From Planctomycetes bacterium UBA2386 (lineage in GTDB: Bacteria; Planctomycetota; UBA1135; UBA2386), in NCBI GenBank assembly GCA_002343845.1, contig DDSQ01000165.1, positions 1 through 5,608 on the forward strand: a stretch of 5,608 bases of DNA. The letters run 5' to 3'. Below are positions 1 to 5,152 of the stretch, piece after piece. The notes below the pieces were generated by a model that searched no databases, was not told the origin of the DNA, and saw nothing but the letters and a program-made list of their open reading frames with translations. Positions within the stretch are counted from its first letter, which is position 1, and every line of letters starts with the position of its first letter. A program made the translations under genes and the position numbers.

Positions 1-305
1 GCTACCTCCGCTGCGCGGGGCTGGATGGCTGCTCCTGAGAGCGCCGAGCAGCCTCCGAGCAGACACCCGCGCCTCTCTCGCTGCGCGCGGCTGGGCGCGG
101 GGTTGGGCGGTTCCTCGTAGACCGCAGAGACGCCACGAGTAGGCGCTCGCCGTCGCAGCGGGGTTCCCTGGCCTCGTTGTTGCTCGCCAAGCGACGGCAC
201 CTCGGGACGAGGCACATCGTCCAAGCTCCGGGGTGATCGACGTCGGGCCACCGACGTGTACCGTCGCCCCCACGACGACTACGCTCTCGCCGAACTGGAG
301 AACCC
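1..305. other. Gene-poor left flank and leader of first beta-helix gene
   Basis: I find no convincing gene here. The frames open from the left edge give arginine-, alanine- and proline-rich translations with no recognisable domain and stop at about 36, 120 or 138; the tail of an upstream gene cannot be excluded. An imperfect 16-base direct repeat (one mismatch) lies at 9-24 and 79-94. An 8-base inverted repeat (149-156 with 191-198, 34-base loop) is followed by a 5-bp hairpin with a 3-base loop (200-212), so the segment could fold as RNA, but arms this short arise by chance in GC-rich DNA. The last 50 or so bases match the leader of the second beta-helix gene and are listed separately. Confidence 0.5.
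254..305 (+). promoter_or_regulatory. Duplicated 5' leader with ribosome-binding site, copy 1
   Basis: This 52-base segment before the first beta-helix gene aligns with 1431-1484 before the second. About 45 of 51 aligned positions match, with one small gap that makes copy 2 two bases longer. Shared blocks are ACGTGTA, CGTCGCCCC, ACGACGACT and the run GGAGAACCC up to the ATG. GGAG at 297-300 is a good Shine-Dalgarno sequence five bases from the start and supports the chosen ATG. The rest may include promoter elements, but I see no clear -35/-10 pair; the match may only reflect shared ancestry. Confidence 0.55.
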
Positions 306-1382
306 ATGCTGATCCAACGCCTGTCGCTCGCGTGCTCCCTTGCCCTCGCCGTCGGCACTGCTGCCGCCCAGACGGTCCATCAGGTTGGCATTGGTGGCTT
401 CATGACCATCGACGCAGCAATCGCTGCTGCGTCGCCTGGCGACACCATCCTGGTCGCCCCCGGCCAGCATGCGCCGTTCACGCTGCAGAAGGGACTGACG
501 ATCCGCGGCTTCTCGTCGACCCAGATCATCACGTTCGGCAACTTCCATCCGACCGCCCACATCCCAGCCGGTCAGAAGGCGCACCTCGCCGGACTGGCGT
601 TCACGTCGCTCTTCTGCTCGGGCGACGTGACCATCGACAGCTGTTCGTTCTCAACCATCCCGCGCCTCGTGCTCACGCAGGCGACCGTGCATCTGCAACG
701 CTGCACGGTCCTCGGCACGATGTTGAACCTCGGCTGGTCGACGGCACCGATCTCCCTGCAGGACTCCGAACTGTACGCCACGAACAGTTCGTTCCGCGGC
801 ATCGACGGTCTCTTCACCGGCACCGGTGCGATGACTCTCGTGAACAGCAAGCTGTACGGCAGCCAGCTGACGATCGAATCCGGCACGGGGCCAGCGGCGG
901 ACCCAGCCCTCACAGCCGACGCCACCAGTGAAGTCGTTCTCTGCGATTCGACGATCCTCGGGCCCACGGGAGGGTGCCCGCTGATCGCGAGCCAAGGCCG
1001 CCTCGACCGCTGCACCCTCTCTCCAGCGTGCAGTCCGCTCCCGACCCTGCCCGTGCTCGGCATCTCGCAGCAGATCAATCCGCAGATCGGCCAGCACCTC
1101 GTCGTCGCGTTCCGCAGCGCACCCGGCGACTTGATCTTCGTGTGGGCGGCATTCGAACTGGCGCCACAGCACGTGCCGTTCCTGCAGGGCCCAGCCTTGC
1201 TGCCGCTGGCGTCGGCGTTCCCGCTCACCACACTGGTCGCCGATGCGAACGGCAACGCCGGCGCGCACTGGCCAGTGCCGTTCAACCTGTCGCTACAGCA
1301 CCACCAGGTCTGGTTGCAGGGCGTGCAGGGCACGTCGCTGCCGCTGCCCGCAAGTGTTGCGGTCGGTGGTCTGCTGCCCTGA
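306..1382 (+). CDS. Secreted right-handed beta-helix protein, copy 1
   Basis: 358 residues. Residues 1-22 form a signal peptide (basic MLIQR start, hydrophobic core, small residues before cleavage near TAAAQ). Residues 33-68 carry the entry motif of pectin-lyase-fold / periplasmic-copper-type repeat proteins: TIDAAIAAASPGDTILVAPG, then KGLTIRG. From about 70 to 245 come irregular beta-helix coils with recurring short strand-turn units such as VTIDSCSF, VHLQRCTV, ISLQDSEL and MTLVNSKL. Residues 250-358 form a separate C-terminal domain (PGDLIFVWAAFEL, TTLVADANGNAG, VWLQGVQG) of a type I recall at the ends of many planctomycete secreted proteins, possibly for surface attachment or sorting. I see no catalytic motif, so enzymatic activity on polysaccharides is not supported; a structural, adhesive or binding role is equally possible. 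GGAG five bases upstream sets the ATG. The gene is the first of a tandem pair. Confidence 0.88.
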   Translation: MLIQRLSLACSLALAVGTAAAQTVHQVGIGGFMTIDAAIAAASPGDTILVAPGQHAPFTLQKGLTIRGFSSTQIITFGNFHPTAHIPAGQKAHLAGLAFTSLFCSGDVTIDSCSFSTIPRLVLTQATVHLQRCTVLGTMLNLGWSTAPISLQDSELYATNSSFRGIDGLFTGTGAMTLVNSKLYGSQLTIESGTGPAADPALTADATSEVVLCDSTILGPTGGCPLIASQGRLDRCTLSPACSPLPTLPVLGISQQINPQIGQHLVVAFRSAPGDLIFVWAAFELAPQHVPFLQGPALLPLASAFPLTTLVADANGNAGAHWPVPFNLSLQHHQVWLQGVQGTSLPLPASVAVGGLLP

Positions 1383-1390
1383 GTCGCGGT

Positions 1391-1429
1391 GGCACGACTC
1401 CCCGCGCCGATCCAGCGGCGTCGCGTGCC
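1391..1429 (+). terminator. Two-tier inverted repeat after copy 1, possible terminator
   Basis: An outer 6-bp stem (GGCACG at 1391-1396 with CGTGCC at 1424-1429) encloses an inner hairpin (CGCCG at 1405-1409 with CGGCG at 1416-1420, six-base loop, plus one flanking G-T pair). It starts nine bases after the stop codon of the first beta-helix gene and ends just before the leader of the second. No T tract follows, so it is not a classical intrinsic terminator. It could instead slow RNA decay or act with Rho. Chance pairing in GC-rich DNA is a real alternative. Confidence 0.27.
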
Positions 1430-1430
1430 C

Positions 1431-1484
1431 ACGTGTAACGTCGCCCCGCCACGACGACTCTGCGCTCGCCGAAACGGAGAACCC
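1431..1484 (+). promoter_or_regulatory. Duplicated 5' leader with ribosome-binding site, copy 2
   Basis: Counterpart of 254-305. The Shine-Dalgarno GGAG at 1476-1479 lies five bases before the ATG at 1485, exactly as in copy 1. It fixes the start of the second gene, even though the reading frame stays open upstream to a GTG at 1389. Similarity stops around 1427-1431, leaving about 44 bases after the first stop codon that are unique to this spacer. Confidence 0.55.
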
Positions 1485-2561
1485 ATGCTGGTCCAACGCC
1501 TGTTGCTCACGTGCTCCCTCGCCGCCGCCGTCGGAACTACTGCTGCCCAGACGGTCCATCATGTCGGCGTCGGTGGCTTCGCGACCATCGACGCAGCGAT
1601 CGCTGCCGCATCGCCCGGCGACACCATCCTGGTCGACCCCGGCCAGCACGTGTCGTTCACGCTGAACAAGGGGCTGACGATCCGCGGCTCCCCGTCGGCG
1701 CAGATCTCCACGTTGGGCTCCTTCCAGCCGATCGTTCAGATCCCCGCCGGCCAGCAGGCCCATCTGACCGACCTGCAGATGATGTCGCTCGTCGGCTCGG
1801 GCAACGTGACCCTCGATCGGTGTTCGTTTTCCACGAACTTCCCGCGTCTCGCGTTCACGCAGGCAACCGTGCACATGCAACGCTGCACGGTCTCCGGCAC
1901 GAGCCTACAGTACGCCGCGACGCAGGCGCCGATCTCCCTGCAGGACTCCCAGCTGTTCGCTTCGGACAGTTCCTTCCGCGGCATCGACGGCATCCTCGCC
2001 GCCTCCGGCGCGATCACGCTCGTGAACAGCAAGCTGTACGGCAGCCGGCTGACGATCGAGACCGGCATTGGGCCTGCACCCGCAGCCCTGACTGCCGACG
2101 CTGCCAGTGAAGTCGTTCTCTGCGACTCGACACTCCTCAGGCCATCGGGCGGGTGCCCGCTGGTCGCGAGCCAGGGCCGCCTCGACCGCTGCACCCTCAC
2201 CCCCGCGTGCAGCCCGCTCCCGACCCTGCCCGTGCTCGGCATCTCGCAACCTGTCCACCCGCAGATCGGCCAGAACCTCGTCGTCGCGTTCCGCAGCGCA
2301 CCCGGTGACTTGATCTTCGTGTGGGCGGCATTCGAACTGGCGCCGCAGCACGTGCCGTTCCTGCAGGGCCCAGCCCTGCTGCCGCTGGCGTCGGCGTTCC
2401 CGCTGACGACGCTGGTCGCCGATGCGGCAGGCAGTGCCGGCGCAAGCTGGCCGGTGCCGTTCAACCTGTCGCTCCAGCACCACCAGGTCTGGTTGCAGGG
2501 TGTGCAGGGCACGTCGCTGCCGCTGCCCGCAAGTGTCGCGGTCGGTGGCCTGCTGCCCTGA
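1485..2561 (+). CDS. Secreted right-handed beta-helix protein, copy 2
   Basis: 358 residues, a tandem paralogue of the upstream gene and of identical length because a one-codon gain (near residue 118, STNFPRL) is balanced by a one-codon loss (near residue 197, GPAPAAL). Architecture matches: signal peptide 1-22 (MLVQRL start, TTAAQ cleavage region), entry motif TIDAAIAAASPGDTILVDPG, coils to about 245, and the same C-terminal domain at 250-358. By hand alignment, about 64% of residues match copy 1 across residues 69-186, against roughly 93% over the last 105, where most nucleotide differences are silent. Cys104 of copy 1 is glycine here; most other coil cysteines are kept. The in-frame upstream GTG at 1389 is rejected because the conserved ribosome-binding site and signal peptide place the start at 1485. 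Function is unknown beyond secretion and a beta-helix fold; co-expression with copy 1 is possible, but each gene has its own leader. Confidence 0.88.
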   Translation: MLVQRLLLTCSLAAAVGTTAAQTVHHVGVGGFATIDAAIAAASPGDTILVDPGQHVSFTLNKGLTIRGSPSAQISTLGSFQPIVQIPAGQQAHLTDLQMMSLVGSGNVTLDRCSFSTNFPRLAFTQATVHMQRCTVSGTSLQYAATQAPISLQDSQLFASDSSFRGIDGILAASGAITLVNSKLYGSRLTIETGIGPAPAALTADAASEVVLCDSTLLRPSGGCPLVASQGRLDRCTLTPACSPLPTLPVLGISQPVHPQIGQNLVVAFRSAPGDLIFVWAAFELAPQHVPFLQGPALLPLASAFPLTTLVADAAGSAGASWPVPFNLSLQHHQVWLQGVQGTSLPLPASVAVGGLLP

Positions 2562-2565
2562 GTGA

Positions 2566-2612
2566 GCATGCCCTCGGCGACGCCTGCGGGGCCGCCGATG
2601 CGCGGGGCGTGC
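2566..2612. terminator. Two-tier hairpin between convergent genes, possible terminator
   Basis: The outer stem pairs GCATGCCC (2566-2573) with GGGCGTGC (2605-2612), eight pairs including one G-T. Directly inside, TCGGCG (2574-2579) pairs with CGCCGA (2593-2598), leaving a 13-base loop and a 6-base bulge. It fills most of the 58 bases between the stop of the second beta-helix gene and the stop of the minus-strand membrane-protein gene, where a bidirectional terminator would be expected. No T tract is present on either side, so intrinsic termination is uncertain. Confidence 0.38.
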
Positions 2613-2619
2613 CCCCTTG

Positions 2620-3135
2620 CTAGGCGCGGGCTGCGAACGCCAACGCCAGCATGGCGAACACCGCCAGCAGCATCACCTCACGCGCCCACGCTCGCCCCGC
2701 CAGGGGCACGTGGCGCAAGATCGCCAGCGCGATCCCCCCGGCGACCACGGCCATCAGGCAAAGCAGGAGCAAGTTCGCAGGCGGCGTACCGGGCACGCTC
2801 GCTCCCAGCAGCCACAGCGCCGCGACAGCCGCCGGTGGCAACACCAGCACGTAGGCGACCGTGAGCGCCGCGCACAAGAACGTCCTGCGCAGCCGCGAAC
2901 CCGGCAAACGCGCGGCCACCGCTTCCACCAGTCGGTGAGCAGCCACCTGGCGCCGCCAGTCGCGCGCCGCGATCAGCCGGCGCGCATCGGCCAGCGCGGC
3001 GAGCAGTTCGCCGAGCCATTCCGACGACGTCGTGAACACGCCATCGGCGACGCGCTGCACACGGTCCGCCGCTGCCACCTCATCCGCCGCGCGCAGGTCC
3101 GCGGCCAACCCCTTCACCGCGTCGTAGAGGTCCAC
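2620..3135 (-). CDS. Small membrane protein of unknown function
   Basis: 171 residues, family not recognised. Residues 1-80 look soluble and helical, rich in Ala, Arg, Asp and Glu (VDLYDAVKGL start, then an amphipathic segment through EWLGELLAALADARRL). Residues 85-111, 120-140 and 152-169 are strongly hydrophobic and probably cross the membrane; the arginines between them (141, 148, 152) suggest short loops. I see no signal peptide or catalytic motif. The start is a GTG only six bases after the stop of the secreted DUF1080 gene, with no good Shine-Dalgarno sequence, so translation by coupling to the upstream gene is likely. No internal Met offers a sensible alternative before about residue 128. 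A role with the DUF1080 protein is only a guess from the tight spacing. Confidence 0.72.
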   Translation of the reverse strand: MDLYDAVKGLAADLRAADEVAAADRVQRVADGVFTTSSEWLGELLAALADARRLIAARDWRRQVAAHRLVEAVAARLPGSRLRRTFLCAALTVAYVLVLPPAAVAALWLLGASVPGTPPANLLLLCLMAVVAGGIALAILRHVPLAGRAWAREVMLLAVFAMLALAFAARA

Positions 3136-3141
3136 GGGCCG

Positions 3142-4407
3142 TCACAGCCGCTTGATCGCAATCGCGCGGAACTCGACCGCGTCGCCGTGCCCGCAGAACC
3201 CGAAGTGGCCCTCGCGCGCGTTCTTGCCGACGTGGTCCTCGAGTTCGCTCTTCATCGCCGCGACGTCCGCATCGAGGATCGTGGTGCCGTTGAGCACCAC
3301 CGTGTAGCGCGTGCCCTTCGTGGTCACTTCCTGGTAGTTCCACTCGCCCGCCGGCCGCAGGTAGCCGCGGTGGCTCGCGGCGACGCCGTAGACCGAACCG
3401 TGCGCCTGCCACGCCTTGAGGTCGGCGTACTTCGCGTGCCCGTCGTCCAGCACCTGCACCTCGACGCCCATGCGCGCCGGATTGCCGTTGCCCGGATAGC
3501 GCAGCGCCAGCCCGTTGTTGCCGCCGGGCGGCAGCCGGAACTCGATCCGGACGACGCAGTCCTGCCAGACCGCATCGGTGAACAGGTTGCCACCCGCTCC
3601 CGCCTTGCAGCGGATCGCGCCGTCGTGGATCTCGTAGCTGTCGACGTCGCCGCGCCAGCCCGCGAGGGTCTTGCCGTCGAACACCGGCACAAAGCCGTCG
3701 GCATCGACGCGACCCAGCATCGCGTTGGCCTGCGCCGCGGAATACTCGTGGATCGCGAGGTTGCGGAAGCGGATCTCGCCGCCGTGCGTCTGCAGCTGCA
3801 ACGGCCCACGAGCAGGCAACGGGCGCTTGCGGTCCCAGTAGTTCTCCATCACGACGCCATCGACGGTGAGCTTGCCGTTGAGGTGCACCCACACGCGCTC
3901 GCCCAGCATCACGATGCGCAGGTGGTTCCACTCGCCGAACGGCCGGTCGGCGTGGACCAGCGGCATGCGTGCGTACTTCTCGTTGTTCCAGAGCCCGCCG
4001 CTGCCCTTGTCCGCGCCGAGGTTCCACTTGCCGCCGGCCTCGGTGGTATCCCAGATCTGCACCTGCGGGCTGCCGCGCAGGTAGATGCCGGAGTCGGCCT
4101 TGGCCACGGTCTTGTATTCGAGCGAGACGTCGATGTCGCCGAACTCGGCGTCGGTCGTCAGGTAGGCGCCGTTTCCGTCGTTGACGAGTTCGCCGTTCTC
4201 GACGCGCCAGTGCGCGCGCATCGACGTGTCGTCCTCGGCCCGCAGCTTCGCCCGTTCGTCGGGCGTCATCGCCGCGAGCTTGTAGGGATCGAAGTGGCGC
4301 TGCCCGTGCCAGCCCGCGAGGTCCTTGCCGTTCCACAACGAACGGGCGGCGTCCTGCTGGGCCGGGGCCAATGGGAGCAGCGAGAAGGCGACGAGCAGCC
4401 AGCGCAT
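3142..4407 (-). CDS. Secreted protein with two DUF1080 (3-keto-disaccharide hydrolase-like) domains
   Basis: 421 residues. A signal peptide covers about 1-17 (MRWLLVAFSLLPLAPAQ). Two copies of the jelly-roll DUF1080 / PF06439 domain follow. Domain 1 (about 24-222) opens with LWNGKDLAGW, then has DSGIYLRGSPQVQIWD (105-120), GEWNHLRI (158-165), VHLNGK (174-179) and GGEIRFRNLAIHEY (209-222). Domain 2 (about 241-420) opens with PVFDGKTLAGW, then has NNGLALRYPG (297-306), VEVQVLDD (315-322), GEWNYQEV (354-361) and a terminal VEFRAIAIKRL. Some members of this family act on 3-keto-glycosides by hydrolysis or elimination, and it is greatly expanded in Planctomycetes and Bacteroidetes. Activity here is inferred from the family only, and lectin-like binding by one domain is possible. 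The ATG sits immediately before the signal peptide but lacks a clear Shine-Dalgarno sequence. No sugar 3-dehydrogenase or transporter gene is in view. Confidence 0.9.
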   Translation of the reverse strand: MRWLLVAFSLLPLAPAQQDAARSLWNGKDLAGWHGQRHFDPYKLAAMTPDERAKLRAEDDTSMRAHWRVENGELVNDGNGAYLTTDAEFGDIDVSLEYKTVAKADSGIYLRGSPQVQIWDTTEAGGKWNLGADKGSGGLWNNEKYARMPLVHADRPFGEWNHLRIVMLGERVWVHLNGKLTVDGVVMENYWDRKRPLPARGPLQLQTHGGEIRFRNLAIHEYSAAQANAMLGRVDADGFVPVFDGKTLAGWRGDVDSYEIHDGAIRCKAGAGGNLFTDAVWQDCVVRIEFRLPPGGNNGLALRYPGNGNPARMGVEVQVLDDGHAKYADLKAWQAHGSVYGVAASHRGYLRPAGEWNYQEVTTKGTRYTVVLNGTTILDADVAAMKSELEDHVGKNAREGHFGFCGHGDAVEFRAIAIKRL

Positions 4408-4413
4408 CGCGCC

Positions 4414-4442
4414 ACTATGCGAAGCGGACGCCTCACGGTGAA
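4414..4442 (-). promoter_or_regulatory. Possible promoter of the DUF1080 gene, close to its start codon
   Basis: On the minus strand TTCACC (4437-4442, four of six matches to TTGACA) is followed after exactly 17 bases by CATAGT (4414-4419, four of six to TATAAT). Only six bases separate this -10-like box from the ATG, which would put transcription start at or next to the start codon and give a leaderless message; that fits the missing Shine-Dalgarno sequence. A 6-bp inverted repeat (CACGGT 4434-4439, ACCGTG 4458-4463) overlaps the -35 box and could be an operator. Each match is weak and this host's sigma factor may differ. Confidence 0.25.
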
Positions 4443-4482
4443 GAGCACTCGCCGTCGACCGTGTCCGCGCGGCGCCGCTACG

Positions 4483-4707
4483 TCAGGGCCGCGCCGCCCG
4501 CGTGCGCAGCCACAGCTGCTCCACCTTGGCGCGTGCCCACGGCACCTTGCGCAGGAACTTCAGCGACGACGTCAGGCTCGGCTCGTGCGTGAAGCAACGG
4601 ATGTCGACGGCCGCCGCCATCCGCTCCCAGCCAAGTTCCTCGATCAGGAACTCGAGCATCGCCTGCAGGGTCACGCCGTGCAGCGGGTTGTTCGGTTGTT
4701 GGTTCAC
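4483..4707 (-). CDS. VF530 family (DUF2132) small protein
   Basis: 74 residues with GTG start. The whole protein matches the VF530 family (PF09905, named after a Vibrio fischeri protein): NNPLHGVTLQAMLEFLIEE at 6-24, then GW, DIRCFTHEPS at 35-44, and SLKFLRKVPWARAKVE at 48-63. Members are 65-90 residues and carry the label DNA-binding protein in databases on structural grounds; their biological role is not established. The GTG is chosen because family members begin a few residues before NNPLHG. It lies 14 bases after the haemoglobin stop, with only a short G-rich stretch as possible Shine-Dalgarno sequence, so co-transcription with the haemoglobin gene is likely. The frame stays open far upstream, but that part is the antisense of neighbouring genes and is not coding. 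Confidence 0.88.
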   Translation of the reverse strand: MNQQPNNPLHGVTLQAMLEFLIEELGWERMAAAVDIRCFTHEPSLTSSLKFLRKVPWARAKVEQLWLRTRAARP

Positions 4708-4721
4708 GGGCCGGCCCCGAC

Positions 4722-5141
4722 TCAGCGGTTCTGCAGGAACGTCGCGATGTCGCCGAGGAAGCGTTCGAGGTAGGCGCGGTGCTCCTCGCTGACGCCCTGC
4801 TCCACGACCGACGCCATCATCAACTCCATCCAGCGATCGCGCGCGCGATGGTCGATGGCAAACGGCGCGTGCCGCATGCGCAGCCGCGGATGGCCACGCT
4901 CGTGCAGGTAGTCGGGCGGGCCGCCGAACCGGTAGATCAGGAAGCTGCGCAGGCGCTGTTCGGCCCCGGCCAGGTCGTTCGGGGGGTACATCGGCCCGAG
5001 GATCGGATCGCCGGGCACACGGCGGTAGAAGCCGGCGACGATCGCGGTCAGTTTCTCGCGGCCCAGCAGGTCGAAGATCGGCAGTTCGGCTTCCGTCACC
5101 AGCGCCAGCGTGGTGGAACCGCCGGCGAACGCAAGTACCAT
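4722..5141 (-). CDS. Group II truncated haemoglobin (GlbO-like)
   Basis: 139 residues, a cytoplasmic 2-over-2 globin binding haem and O2 or NO. By alignment from memory with Mycobacterium tuberculosis GlbO, the key pocket residues are present: Tyr39 (B10), Tyr52 (CD1), proximal His91 (F8) and Trp104 (G8). Family signatures are [13 protein letters not shown] (56-68), FGGPPDY (72-78) and [13 protein letters not shown] (82-94), the last nearly identical to GlbO. Group II members are linked to O2/NO handling or redox protection; no partner here points to one use. The ATG has GAGGGG a few bases upstream, but residues 1-14 are an extension beyond usual family length. A GTG at 5097-5099 (residue 15) would give 125 residues, close to the family norm, though without a visible Shine-Dalgarno sequence. 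It is the first of the minus-strand genes and divergent from ruvB. Confidence 0.92.
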   Translation of the reverse strand: MVLAFAGGSTTLALVTEAELPIFDLLGREKLTAIVAGFYRRVPGDPILGPMYPPNDLAGAEQRLRSFLIYRFGGPPDYLHERGHPRLRMRHAPFAIDHRARDRWMELMMASVVEQGVSEEHRAYLERFLGDIATFLQNR

Positions 5142-5152
5142 CCCGCCCCTCG

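Noticed and set aside
2..358. Minus-strand open frame of 118 residues at the left edge
   Set aside because: Arg-rich low-complexity translation overlapping the start of the first beta-helix gene, with no ribosome-binding site or domain.
306..372. Lipoprotein signal at Cys10 of the beta-helix proteins
   Set aside because: The residues before the cysteine (SLAC in copy 1, LLTC in copy 2) fit a lipobox poorly, and the hydrophobic core continues beyond the cysteine to a normal signal-peptidase I type site.
1389..1484. Upstream GTG start for the second beta-helix gene
   Set aside because: It would put 32 basic residues before a clear signal peptide. The conserved GGAG and leader place the start at 1485.
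572..1510. Minus-strand open frame of 312 residues antisense to copy 1, with a similar one at 1736-2569 antisense to copy 2
   Set aside because: The resemblance between the two antisense translations follows from the duplication itself. Compositions are Cys-, Ser- and Arg-rich without domains, and the sense strand has signal peptides and ribosome-binding sites.
4469..4478. Perfect 10-base palindrome GCGGCGCCGC between the VF530 and DUF1080 genes
   Set aside because: It has no loop, consists only of G and C, and is expected by chance in DNA of this composition.
2617..4773. A 718-residue plus-strand open frame
   Set aside because: It runs antisense across the membrane-protein, DUF1080 and VF530 genes. 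Its translation is rich in Arg, His, Gln and Pro with no domain, while the minus-strand frames give clear families.
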